Positions 1 to 7,804 of a stretch of DNA of 64,000 nt are shown in pieces. The DNA lies in assembly GCA_023395515.1 (NCBI GenBank), contig JAEWZB010000114.1:1-64000 (forward strand), read 5' to 3'. The notes beneath the pieces are model-generated. The model was given only the letters and a program-made list of their open reading frames with translations. It did not search any database and had not been told where the DNA came from. The DNA comes from Bacillota bacterium. GTDB taxonomy: Bacteria; Bacillota; Syntrophomonadia; Syntrophomonadales; Syntrophomonadaceae. Made by a program: the position numbers and the translations under genes. Positions within the stretch are counted from its first letter, which is position 1. Each line of letters starts with the position of its first letter.

Positions 1-667
1 CCCATATACCCCCTGCTATACCGCCCTTTTTATCGGTTAAAGATTGATATTCGGTTAAAACTACCAATGCCAGAGCAAAGTTATAAGCTACATATAATAT
101 ACTGGATAGGGCCCAAAACTTAATATCGGCCGAAGATAAAAAAGCCGTATATATGGCAATTTGGTCATTTTCAATAAAAAATGCGGCATAAGTTGTAATT
201 ATTATTAATAAGAGCAATTTGATTGGAACTAATAAGTTAAATGATAAAACTAACCCTCTTTTTCCCATCAAAAGAAACATTATTACTAAGCCATACGCAA
301 ATAAAATACCTAAGTATTTTGATAAAGATAGGTGTTCTGCAAATACCGCCCCACTTGCAGATAACATGGTGCTTATTCCTAAAAATAAAAATATGGCTAA
401 GGAAAAATCAATAAGGGCGGCGGTTTTAGTCCCAAATAAGTGTACTAAAAGATCTTGATAAGATGATACCTTTTGTTGATGGGCTACAAATAATAACATT
501 CCCCCTAATATAGCAAAAAGAACGGTGGCAACTATAGCCCCTTTAAGCCCATAGAGTCCATAAGTTACGAAAAATTGCACTATTTCTTGACCCGAGGCAA
601 AGCCTGCTCCGATAACTGCTCCAATATACCCCATAATAACTAGTAAACGGTACTTAATTTTACCCAT
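1..667 (-). CDS. YkvI-like multi-pass membrane protein (3' end outside window)
   Basis: Reading back from 667 gives an uninterrupted frame to the window edge, about 222 residues, so the C-terminus is missing. The start ATG at 665-667 follows a strong GGGAGGAG ribosome binding site. The N-terminus has the motif GAVIGAGFASGQEIVQFF, typical of the YkvI family, which is distantly related to LeuT-fold sodium-coupled amino-acid carriers. Several hydrophobic stretches of about 20 residues follow, for example around residues 8-28, 38-58, 85-105 and 117-150. The family is inner-membrane; its substrate is not established, so no transport role is assigned. It is divergent from yyaC across a 116-bp gap. 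Confidence 0.75.
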   Translation of the reverse strand, partial: MGKIKYRLLVIMGYIGAVIGAGFASGQEIVQFFVTYGLYGLKGAIVATVLFAILGGMLLFVAHQQKVSSYQDLLVHLFGTKTAALIDFSLAIFLFLGISTMLSASGAVFAEHLSLSKYLGILFAYGLVIMFLLMGKRGLVLSFNLLVPIKLLLLIIITTYAAFFIENDQIAIYTAFLSSADIKFWALSSILYVAYNFALALVVLTEYQSLTDKKGGIAGGIW

Positions 668-783
668 CTCCTCCCTCTAAGCCCTTACCATTTATATTTA
701 TTCGCTTATTAAAGGAAATACAGCATAAAAATATTCCCAAGTGGTCAAAATTAAATAATAGATTATATTAGGGAGGTTATGTC

Positions 784-1392
784 TTGAAGCAAACCCTGGA
801 AAAGCTCGCCAATAATCAATACTCTTACCACTATGATGAACCACTTTGTTTTAGTAAATTGGAGAAAGTAATGTTTGACTTTATGATAGAAATGAATAAT
901 GACCATATTAGAGATATAGTTTATCTTTGTATTGGTACGGACCGTGCTACCGGTGATTGTTTGGGGCCTTTGGTTGGTACCAGGTTTAAATCTTTATCCC
1001 CTTATGCCCACATATATGGAACTTTAGAATCACCCACTCATGCTACTAACTTATCCGATACTTTAGTCGCCATTAATAACAGCTTTAATAATCCCTTAAT
1101 TATTGCGATAGATGCATGTTTAGGCAATGCTGACCGGATTGGATTTATAAATGTTAAGAGGGGGACTCTAAAGCCAGGGACAGCTTTAAAAAAGGTTTTA
1201 CCTGAGGTGGGTGATTTTCATGTATCAGCCATAGTTAATGTAGCCGGTTTTTTAGAACATATGGTTTTGCAAAACACCAGATTGCATATTGTTTATAGAA
1301 TGTCTGATATTATTGCCAAAAGTTTGTACTTGGCTAATTACAGATTTGAGCGGTACAAACGGGAAAGCCTTAAAACCAGTGCCATATATTAA
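784..1392 (+). CDS. yyaC: YyaC family putative spore protease
   Basis: A 202-residue protein of the YyaC family, which is related to the germination protease GPR and found in endospore formers. Visible family motifs are CIGTDRATGDCLGPLVG near residue 48, HIYGTLESPTHATNL near 78 and IAIDACLG near 108. The start is TTG at 784, because GGGAGG lies seven bases upstream; the nearby ATG runs into an immediate stop. In B. subtilis yyaC also sits beside the parAB (soj-spo0J) locus, as here. It is transcribed toward the bactofilin gene, with a shared terminator hairpin between them. The precise substrate of YyaC proteins is not known. Its presence supports a spore-forming host. Confidence 0.85.
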   Translation: MKQTLEKLANNQYSYHYDEPLCFSKLEKVMFDFMIEMNNDHIRDIVYLCIGTDRATGDCLGPLVGTRFKSLSPYAHIYGTLESPTHATNLSDTLVAINNSFNNPLIIAIDACLGNADRIGFINVKRGTLKPGTALKKVLPEVGDFHVSAIVNVAGFLEHMVLQNTRLHIVYRMSDIIAKSLYLANYRFERYKRESLKTSAIY

Positions 1393-1398
1393 AAACTA

Positions 1399-1423
1399 AA
1401 GGGGAAAGCAATGCTTTCCCCTT
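1399..1423. terminator. Bidirectional hairpin between yyaC and bactofilin gene
   Basis: A perfect inverted repeat with 12-bp arms (AAGGGGAAAGCA and TGCTTTCCCCTT) around one base lies between two convergent genes. It starts seven bases after the yyaC stop. There is no long T-run, so termination efficiency is uncertain. Confidence 0.65.
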
Positions 1424-1452
1424 ATCCAATCATATAACCTGTTACTCCGTTC

Positions 1453-1851
1453 TTATTTCTTTTTAAACTCGGTAAGTTTACCGGTATCATTTTTTTCACC
1501 AGATTTTATCATCTTGGAGTTACCGTCCAGAATGCCGCCTTCTTCTATAGTTAGGACACTACAGATAACATCTCCTAATAATGCTCCGGTAGGTGTAATT
1601 TCTAAACGTCCTTTAGTATTTATATTTCCTTCGACTTTCCCGGCTAAAATCATGTTTTCTACCTTTACTTCACCTTTAATAAGGCCTCTTTCCCCTAAAA
1701 TCAAATCCCCCTGAATATTAAGCTTTCCTTCTATTAACCCATCCAGCCTAATGGAACCTTTAGAGTTTAATTCGCCTTTAAACTCAACTCCATTAGCCAC
1801 AAAGCTTTCAATATTTTGGTGTTTATCATTCCGCTTTTTCAATCTTATCAC
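1453..1851 (-). CDS. Bactofilin family polymer-forming cytoskeletal protein
   Basis: A 132-residue bactofilin (DUF583). The central part from about residue 18 to 112 shows the repeating short beta pattern of the right-handed beta-helix, for example SIRLDGLIEGKLNIQGDLIL and AGKVEGNINTKGRLEI. Bactofilins self-assemble without nucleotide into filaments, often at the membrane. The start is GTG at 1851 with GGAG seven bases ahead. The gene follows a membrane-anchored M23 peptidase by 14 bp in the same orientation. Bactofilin plus M23 peptidase pairs are a known morphogenesis arrangement (for example CcmA with Csd peptidases in Helicobacter), so a role in localising cell-wall hydrolysis is likely but inferred. 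Confidence 0.85.
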   Translation of the reverse strand: MIRLKKRNDKHQNIESFVANGVEFKGELNSKGSIRLDGLIEGKLNIQGDLILGERGLIKGEVKVENMILAGKVEGNINTKGRLEITPTGALLGDVICSVLTIEEGGILDGNSKMIKSGEKNDTGKLTEFKKK

Positions 1852-1865
1852 TCCTATTACTCCTT

Positions 1866-2798
1866 TTACGGTAAATAAATAAGGGGGTCTTGGGTGCTTC
1901 CCGACTTAGTTACCGTAAAGTGTAAGTGTGGACCTGTACTTCTCCCGGTGTTTCCTAGCCGAGCTATTTTATCCCCTTTGGCAACTTTTTCCCCTGCTTC
2001 TACTAATAGGGCAGAATTGTGGCCGTACATAGTAGTAAATCCATAGCCATGATCAATAATGACGGTGCGTCCATAAACTGCTTGCCATCCGGTAAATATT
2101 ACTTTTCCATCGGCAGCTGCCAAAATATCAGTTCCTACATCATTAGCTATATCTATGCCGTCGTGGAAGGAGCGGCTATTTCCTCCGAAAGGTGACTTCC
2201 GCCATCCATAGGGTGAAGTTATCTCCCCGGTAACCGGCCATTGATTAGGTATAGAGCGGAAATATTCGGCTCTGTTATCTACTTGGGCTAATAACTCGTC
2301 CAATTCCTGTTCCTGCCGGTTTAAATAAGTTTTTATATCTTGAACCCGGTTAAAAACTTCCTCATGTACCGTCAGATGCTCTTGCAACTTATTTTCGGCT
2401 CCACCCTGGCCTCCAGCAGCAAGATTTATCTCAATGGCCGCATCATCCTTGATTCCCATTAGCTTTTTTATCTCATTCTGCTTTTGAATTATTTGCTCTT
2501 TTTGTTGTTCAATTTGTTTTATTTCTTGATCTAAAAGTTCAATAGCTTCTGCTTTGCGCAAATTCTCTTGCTTTAAATTATCTACTGTTTGTATTTCTGA
2601 CTGGGCACCATAAAAAGCTATTCCTACCCCTATAGTAATTACCAGCAATATGGCGACGGATGTGGCCATAGCTTTTATAGTTCGGGTAGAAATATTAATT
2701 TTATATGATTTACCGGCGGTTTCAGGTATTACTAATAAAGTTAACCGCCCCGACTTAACTTTTTTCTTTTTGGTTGGTAAAGTTTTTAGCTTTTTCAT
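1866..2798 (-). CDS. Membrane-anchored M23 metallopeptidase (cell-wall hydrolase)
   Basis: A basic N-terminus is followed by one transmembrane helix at about residues 45-65, then a Glu/Gln/Lys-rich coiled coil (about 75-175), then a C-terminal M23/LytM domain. The zinc-site motifs are present: HDGIDIAND near residue 215, YGHNS, and GPHLHFTV near the C-terminus. All three His/Asp positions look intact, so it is probably an active endopeptidase on peptidoglycan cross-bridges. The ATG at 2804 is too close to the GGAG; the ATG at 2798 (MKKLKTL) has the right spacing and is preferred, giving 310 residues. It precedes the bactofilin gene, its likely partner. A SpoIIQ-like sporulation role is possible but unproven. 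Confidence 0.82.
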   Translation of the reverse strand: MKKLKTLPTKKKKVKSGRLTLLVIPETAGKSYKINISTRTIKAMATSVAILLVITIGVGIAFYGAQSEIQTVDNLKQENLRKAEAIELLDQEIKQIEQQKEQIIQKQNEIKKLMGIKDDAAIEINLAAGGQGGAENKLQEHLTVHEEVFNRVQDIKTYLNRQEQELDELLAQVDNRAEYFRSIPNQWPVTGEITSPYGWRKSPFGGNSRSFHDGIDIANDVGTDILAAADGKVIFTGWQAVYGRTVIIDHGYGFTTMYGHNSALLVEAGEKVAKGDKIARLGNTGRSTGPHLHFTVTKSGSTQDPLIYLP

Positions 2799-2993
2799 TA
2801 TCATTCTCCATTATATATAAATGGCTACTATAATAATTATTGACAACTTTTCAGATATCATATCATAAATTGCTTTTTTGTAAAACTTAACATTTAAATA
2901 TGTCTCAACCCTACTTAAAAGCGCCCCTTGCTGCCAAAATTTAGTATAATACATAAATTCGTCTTTAGCCTTTCTAGGAGATGAACTATTTAA

Positions 2994-3009
2994 TGTTTCA
3001 CGTGAAACA
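2994..3009. promoter_or_regulatory. parS: parS site 1
   Basis: TGTTTCACGTGAAACA is a perfect 16-bp palindrome and an exact match to the Firmicute ParB/Spo0J parS consensus. It lies about 205 bp downstream of the parB stop. ParB loads here as a CTP-dependent clamp to organise the origin region. Confidence 0.95.
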
Positions 3010-3122
3010 TTTAGCGTTTATCTATTTTCATATGCAACTTATTCCTCGTTCTTTATCTATGTTTTATAAACCACATCTTAAATTCATGTTGCGCCGCTAA
3101 AAGATTCTCTATTTCTAACCAT

Positions 3123-3138
3123 TGTTTCACGTGAAACA
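3123..3138. promoter_or_regulatory. parS: parS site 2
   Basis: A second identical copy of TGTTTCACGTGAAACA starts 129 bp after the first, in the same parB to M23-peptidase intergenic gap. Two perfect copies this close to parB imply a strong ParB loading zone. Confidence 0.95.
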
Positions 3139-3147
3139 TTAAACCTG

Positions 3148-3197
3148 GTTAGGGGTAATGGGTATTGAGTTATTTCTCCCTACTCCTTACCCCTAAC
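3148..3197. repeat. Long-loop inverted repeat downstream of parB
   Basis: GTTAGGGGTAA at 3148-3158 and TTACCCCTAAC at 3187-3197 form perfect 11-bp arms around a 28-base spacer, 17 bp beyond the parB stop. It could terminate parB transcription or be a small dispersed repeat. There is no T-run on the parB strand, so the role is open. Confidence 0.5.
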
Positions 3198-3214
3198 TTC
3201 TCACCCTGCGCCCT

Positions 3215-4051
3215 TTAAATAATTCCTAATAAATCCAGAATGCGCTCTAAATCATCTTGGTTATAATATGAAATCTGAATGGAACCGCCTTTTCTTTTAC
3301 TGGTAACTTCAGTTTTAGTGCCAAAATGTTTTTGCAGTCTTTCTTCTATTTCTATTATCTCAATAGGTTTGGGGTTAGATTGTCCCTTTCTTGATTGAGC
3401 TTTTCTTTCTGCTTCTCTAACCGAAACTTTGCCTTGAGCTATCTGCTCAGCCAGTTTTATTTGTTCTGCAGGGTTCTCAATAGCTAATAAGGTTCTGGCA
3501 TGACCGGCCGTAATTTGTTTAGCTTCTATCATTTGTAATATCTCTTCAGGCAAGTTTAATATTCGTAAAGTATTAGCTACATGAGCCCGGCTTTTCCCCA
3601 CCTTTTCGGCTATGATTTCCTGGACATAACCAAACTTATTAATCATCCCTTTATAAGCCCGGGCTTCTTCAATAACCGTTAAATCTTCTCTTTGTAAGTT
3701 TTCTATCAGAGCTATTTCCCAAGCCTCATTATCGTTTACTTCTTTTATGACTACAGGCAATAAATCAATATTGGCTAATTTAGCTGCCCGGTAACGCCGT
3801 TCCCCGGCAATAATCTCGTATTTATCTTCCCAGGGGCGGACTAGTACCGGCTGTAGAACTCCATGCTCTCTGATTGATTCAGCCAGTTCTTTTAGAGCCT
3901 CTTCATCAAAGTTCCGGCGGGGCTGATCTCTTCTAGCCACTACGGAACTAATCTCCACCTTGCTAATTTCTTCAGTATCATATGCCAAATTAGAAGTTGG
4001 AGAGAAAAGTGCATCTAAACCTCTTCCTAATCCTCTTTCCTTTTTAGACAC
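3215..4051 (-). CDS. parB: Chromosome partitioning protein ParB (Spo0J)
   Basis: A 278-residue ParB. The N-terminal CTP-binding domain carries QPRRNF near residue 42 and the nucleotide motif GERRYRAAK near residue 83. A helix-turn-helix that reads parS lies at about 130-165 (VGKSRAHVANTLRILNLP), and a short dimerisation domain ends the protein. It binds the two parS sites just downstream and slides on DNA as a CTP clamp, recruiting SMC and stimulating ParA. The start is GTG at 4051, inside the end of parA, with GGAGGTG upstream; the 8-bp overlap suggests translational coupling. The paralogue Noc is encoded 3.7 kb away. Confidence 0.95.
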   Translation of the reverse strand: MSKKERGLGRGLDALFSPTSNLAYDTEEISKVEISSVVARRDQPRRNFDEEALKELAESIREHGVLQPVLVRPWEDKYEIIAGERRYRAAKLANIDLLPVVIKEVNDNEAWEIALIENLQREDLTVIEEARAYKGMINKFGYVQEIIAEKVGKSRAHVANTLRILNLPEEILQMIEAKQITAGHARTLLAIENPAEQIKLAEQIAQGKVSVREAERKAQSRKGQSNPKPIEIIEIEERLQKHFGTKTEVTSKRKGGSIQISYYNQDDLERILDLLGII

Positions 4052-4805
4052 GCTTTAGCACCTCCATAGCTAAGTCACTATAGACCTCTGCTCCTTTAGA
4101 TTTTGGATCATAAACAACTATTGGTTTACCATGACTAGGGGCCTCACTTAAACGGACATTGCGGGGGATAATAGTTCTATATACTTCTTTGCGAAAATGG
4201 CGCTTAACTTCATCAACTACTTGTATAGCCAGATTAGTCCTACCATCAAACATGGTAAAGACAATTCCTTCTACTTTTAAATCTTTATTCAACCTTTTTC
4301 TAACTAGCTTAATGGTATCCATTAATTGACTTAATCCTTCCAAGGCGTAGTATTCACATTGCAGAGGTATAATTACAGAGTTACTGGCGGTTAATGCATT
4401 AACCGTAATTAAACCTAAAGATGGCGGACAATCTATAAAAATATAATCATACATTTCATTAATAGGCTGGAGAACTCTTTGTAAAGCTTTCTCGCGATCC
4501 TGCTTTCCAGCTAGCTCTACTTCCGCACCTGCTAATTGAATCGTAGACGGTATAACATCTAAGTTGCGAAATTCGGTATGAATAATACCTTTATGGGTTT
4601 CCAAACCTTCAATAATCAAATTATATAAACAGTTTTTAATCCTTCTTCGATTTATGCCTAATCCGCTGGTAGCATTTCCTTGAGGGTCGGCATCTACTAA
4701 TAACACCCGATAGCCATAATTGGCTATACAAGCTGCCAGGTTAATAGCCGTAGTCGTTTTTCCTACCCCACCCTTTTGGTTAGTTATGCTAATAATCTTT
4801 CCCAT
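4044..4805 (-). CDS. parA: Chromosome partitioning ATPase ParA (Soj)
   Basis: A 253-residue deviant-Walker ATPase of the Soj/MinD class. The N-terminal P-loop is KGGVGKTT (first lysine is the signature lysine), followed by LLVDADPQGNAT and IFIDCPPSLG. In Firmicutes Soj both segregates origins and regulates DnaA through its ATP-dependent dimer. The start is ATG at 4805 (MGKIISIT) because AGGTGG is eight bases ahead of it; an upstream GTG at 4817 overlaps that ribosome binding site. It is the first gene of the parA-parB pair. In B. subtilis noc lies directly upstream of soj; here a 3-kb insert with the CoA-transferase genes intervenes. Confidence 0.95.
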   Translation of the reverse strand: MGKIISITNQKGGVGKTTTAINLAACIANYGYRVLLVDADPQGNATSGLGINRRRIKNCLYNLIIEGLETHKGIIHTEFRNLDVIPSTIQLAGAEVELAGKQDREKALQRVLQPINEMYDYIFIDCPPSLGLITVNALTASNSVIIPLQCEYYALEGLSQLMDTIKLVRKRLNKDLKVEGIVFTMFDGRTNLAIQVVDEVKRHFRKEVYRTIIPRNVRLSEAPSHGKPIVVYDPKSKGAEVYSDLAMEVLKRV

Positions 4806-5190
4806 TACTTTGTCCACCTTTCAGAAACCTACCTAAATATTTTCTCTTATTGAAGGGGGAAATCCTTCCTGTAAAAACATACTAGATCAAATTCCCGGTA
4901 AAAACTTAAGCTAAACTTTTTAGAATACATCAACATAAACAATTAGTTAAATATTTAACCAATATATACTAATCTTTTGCAGTGAAATCAAATTTTCCAG
5001 CTTAGAATTTTGATAATATTACACTTGTGCATTTTACCCTTTCAAATTATGTGTTTATGCAATATAATTAAATTAATTTTAGATTTTTATGTCATAGTGC
5101 CACGTTTTATGTCGTTACGTAAAACCCTAGTGACATCTATTCTAATTAGAAAACTTCTCAGCAGCAAATATCTGGTAAGGGGGGATTAGA
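4806..5190. other. AT-rich gap with degenerate inverted repeats
   Basis: No credible gene is seen. The stretch upstream of parA is AT-rich and must hold the parA promoter, which is not obvious. At 5089-5136 two nested inverted repeats occur: ATGTCA with TGACAT outside, and GTTTTA (5104-5109) with TAAAAC (5120-5125) inside. They abut the transposase-like fragment and may be remains of a mobile-element end. Confidence 0.4.
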
Positions 5191-5340
5191 ATGGACATCA
5201 AATTTGAGTACCATCAAGTTGCTCGCCTAAATCTGCCGATTGAAGACCTATCTATACTTGATCGGCTCATTGACACCAATCATCCCGCAAAGCTTATCCG
5301 AAAAGAGCAAGCGCCAGGGTTGACCAATGCATTTCTTTAA
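5191..5340 (+). pseudogene. Truncated transposase-like fragment
   Basis: An ATG with a good GGGGGG ribosome binding site opens a 49-residue frame beginning MDIKFEYHQVARLNLPIE, then stops. The opening resembles the N-termini of IS-encoded transposases (IS1182-like), but the match is from memory and weak. Another short open stretch in a shifted frame (LKEVVAEFVSDEGIYADRG, about 5339-5395) follows and also ends quickly. This fits a frameshifted, decayed element. It is flanked by inverted repeats on both sides. Confidence 0.35.
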
Positions 5341-5473
5341 AAGAAGTGGTAGCCGAATTTGTATCTGATGAAGGCATTTACGCAGATAGAGGGGGTTAGT
5401 CAATGGGTGTACTTCATTCCGAGCTTTTTTGACGCTATAAAATAAGGCCAACAGGTCTTGCAGGTATTTAGCT

Positions 5474-5543
5474 CACCTAACACCAATCACAGTTATGGAA
5501 TTCCTTAGGCGTATTTAGTTATCCCATAACTCCTATTTAGGTG
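5474..5543. repeat. Nested inverted repeat
   Basis: CACCTAA (5474-5480) pairs with TTAGGTG (5537-5543) and, inside it, AGTTATGG (5491-5498) pairs with CCATAACT (5524-5531). The two arm pairs are nested and symmetric, as in a mobile-element remnant or a folded RNA. The rest of the gap to 5806 is AT-rich with no gene; a TATACT at 5728-5733 may be the -10 of the following CoA-transferase operon. Confidence 0.45.
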
Positions 5544-5806
5544 CGGATCTTTTTACTCTTGCTTACATTTTCCATAATTATATAATCAAATTTTAAACTT
5601 TTTCATTTAGTATATTGGAATATACTCCATATCCACTTATAATAGTGTTATTACGAATAGCCATATTTGTATAACTATTTGATTTATTATTGTAATATTC
5701 GTCATTATTTTAGTGGATTCGTTGTTTTATACTTTAAATGCCAGGAGGTGAGACCCTTTAATTGTATATGTGCCCCAAAAAATGAAATGTAAGGAGGCTT
5801 TGTTGA

Positions 5807-6853
5807 ATGGCTTATATGTATGCTACAGAAGAGCAAATGACCCGTCTGGTAGACTATAGAAGTGCTCGTGAGTATCATTTACATAAGGATCGTTCTAAAA
5901 GAGATAAAAGAATGTCCTTGAATGAAGCAATCGCTGCCTATGTTAAAGATGGAGATATATTAGCGGAAACCGGTTTTTCCTATGTTAGATCTCCTATTCA
6001 AGCGTATTTTGAAATCATAAGACAAAAGAAAAAAAATATGGTTAGTATTGGCTCACCCATGTCTAATACTTCATATTTAATGGCTTTTGATTGTGTAAAA
6101 GCTATCCATTTATCCTATATAGGTGTAGAAATGCGGGGTAATGATAAAAACTTCGCCCGTATGATTAAGACTAAACAAGCCGAACTGTTATCTATATGGA
6201 GCCATGGTTCCATGGCCTTAGGCTTTAAAGCTGCCCAATTAGGGTCACCCTGCATAGCTTCTAAGCAATTAATCGGCTCCGATATGCTTAAACAAAATCC
6301 TTATGTTAAGGTAATAGATAATCCGGTCGGCAGTGATAGCTCCCCGGTTGCCCTTATTCCAGCCTTATTCCCTGATGTTTGTATAATCCATGTACAAAAA
6401 GCAGATCGCTTTGGCAATGCCATTATTGAAGGCCCGGCCATTAATGATATAGCCTTATCAGCTGCCTGTCGCAAAGTTATACTCACGGCGGAAAAAATTG
6501 TTCCCGAAATGAACTTAAGGGAAAATAGTACCGCTACTATTCCTTTCTGGTATGTTGATGCAGTGGTAGAAATGCCCTACGGCGCATTACCAGGTTGTTG
6601 TCCCGGCCATTATTACTGGCACCGTGAATGGTGGGAGTGGCTGGTTCGTATTGCTACTCCATCAGTGGAAAATATTAACGATTTCTTTGAGCACTGGGTA
6701 TTTGGCTGTAAAGACCAGTTTGAGTTTATTGAAAAACTGGGTGGAATACGTTTTATAAATGAGGCCAGACGCCAAATGGAAGCTGCCCAAGGTAACATTG
6801 ATGATAGCTTGGTTACCTTCAATTACCAAGAAGTAATACCAAAATGGGAGTAA
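5807..6853 (+). CDS. Family I CoA-transferase, alpha subunit (glutaconate type)
   Basis: A 348-residue subunit A of the glutaconate CoA-transferase class. The fold signature runs from KRMSLNEAIAAYVKDGDILA near residue 35, through SIGSPMSNTSYL, to the later ADRFGNAIIEGP near residue 195. It pairs with the downstream subunit B to move CoA between acyl-CoA and a free acid, which activates a substrate without ATP. The start ATG has AAGGAGG nine bases ahead. Substrate cannot be read from sequence; glutaconate, a branched-chain acid or another dicarboxylate are all possible. The pair sits alone between parA and noc on the opposite strand, with a decayed element upstream, so it looks inserted. Confidence 0.82.
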   Translation: MAYMYATEEQMTRLVDYRSAREYHLHKDRSKRDKRMSLNEAIAAYVKDGDILAETGFSYVRSPIQAYFEIIRQKKKNMVSIGSPMSNTSYLMAFDCVKAIHLSYIGVEMRGNDKNFARMIKTKQAELLSIWSHGSMALGFKAAQLGSPCIASKQLIGSDMLKQNPYVKVIDNPVGSDSSPVALIPALFPDVCIIHVQKADRFGNAIIEGPAINDIALSAACRKVILTAEKIVPEMNLRENSTATIPFWYVDAVVEMPYGALPGCCPGHYYWHREWWEWLVRIATPSVENINDFFEHWVFGCKDQFEFIEKLGGIRFINEARRQMEAAQGNIDDSLVTFNYQEVIPKWE

Positions 6854-6866
6854 AGGGGGTAAATTA

Positions 6867-7646
6867 ATGAGTACAGTAGCGCCAGCTAACCCACTAGAAA
6901 TGTTAGCTTATAATATATCCCTTCAGATTGAGGATGGACAAATCGTTTATGTAGGTACTGGTCTTCCTATGGTAGGTGCAATGTTAGCTAAAAAGACTCA
7001 TGCTAAAAACATTACCATGGTTTATGAAAGTGGTGGGCAAGATCCCCTCGAAGGTGATATGCCTTGGTCGGTAGGCTGCCCCTTTACCTATAGAAAATCC
7101 CCGATGTCCATGGAAATGTCTATTTCTTTCGGGCAATGTGCCTTAGGATATGTAGATATAGCTTTCCAAGGCGGGGCTCAAATTGATATGTATGGAAATG
7201 TAAATACTTCAGTAATAGGAAGCTATGAAAATCTGAAATCAATTTTGCCCGGTAGTGGCGGAGGAAATGACATAGGCTCCTTGACTGAAAAATCAGTTTT
7301 AGTTGGTTTACAAACTCCTGACCGTTTTCCGGCTAAAGTAGATTTCGTTACTACCCCCGGTTATTTAGAGGGTGGGGATTCCAGAGAAAAAGCCGGCCTT
7401 TTAGGCGGCCCCATTGCCGTTGTAACCCAGGTAGGAGTTTATGATTTCGAACCGGTCAGCAAAAAAATGCGTATTAAAGCTTTAAATCCAGGTATGACGG
7501 TCGAAATAGCTCAAGCTTGCAGTGGCTTTGAACTAATTGTTCCCGATGAAATACACTTTGTACCTGCTCCTAGTGATGAAACCCTGGAAATACTACGTAA
7601 TGTAGTTGACCCTCGGGGAGTATTTACTAAAATGCCCGGTATGTAA
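6867..7646 (+). CDS. Family I CoA-transferase, beta subunit (glutaconate type)
   Basis: A 259-residue subunit B, starting 13 bp after the alpha subunit with GGGGG ahead of its ATG. The segment NITMVYESGGQDP near residue 50 carries the ESG motif whose glutamate forms the glutamyl-CoA thioester intermediate in this family. FQGGAQIDMYGNVNTS near residue 110 is also typical. It completes an alpha2beta2-type enzyme with the preceding gene. A strong terminator follows directly, so the operon is just these two genes. No transporter or downstream oxidation gene is adjacent, hence the pathway is unknown; other acyl-CoA enzymes lie about 37 kb away. Confidence 0.84.
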   Translation: MSTVAPANPLEMLAYNISLQIEDGQIVYVGTGLPMVGAMLAKKTHAKNITMVYESGGQDPLEGDMPWSVGCPFTYRKSPMSMEMSISFGQCALGYVDIAFQGGAQIDMYGNVNTSVIGSYENLKSILPGSGGGNDIGSLTEKSVLVGLQTPDRFPAKVDFVTTPGYLEGGDSREKAGLLGGPIAVVTQVGVYDFEPVSKKMRIKALNPGMTVEIAQACSGFELIVPDEIHFVPAPSDETLEILRNVVDPRGVFTKMPGM

Positions 7647-7656
7647 AGTAAAAGTT

Positions 7657-7699
7657 AAAAACCGGGGCTGCAGCAATTGCAGCACCGGTTTTATTTTTT
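7657..7699. terminator. Rho-independent terminator, probably bidirectional
   Basis: A 15-bp stem with one mismatch (AAAACCGGGGCTGCA with TGCAGCACCGGTTTT) is followed by a T-rich tail on the plus strand. T-rich sequence also follows on the minus strand, so it can end both the CoA-transferase operon and noc. Confidence 0.85.
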
Positions 7700-7804
7700 G
7701 ATGATAGCAACTTGCCGAATAGGCTTCGTCCACTGTAACTACACGTCTATCTGAAGCCAGGAGCTGGCCGACCAAACACCCCATGCTATCCAATCTGGGT
7801 TTAA

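Noticed and set aside
5762..5785. Seven-codon leader peptide ahead of the CoA-transferase operon
   Set aside because: A TTG-started MYMCPKK frame follows an AGGAGGTG, but spacing is long and nothing else suggests attenuation.
7593..7793. Minus-strand frame beginning MDSMGCLVGQLLASDRR just after noc
   Set aside because: It has no ribosome binding site and reads straight through the terminator hairpin into the CoA-transferase gene. The first 35 residues look protein-like, but this is not enough.
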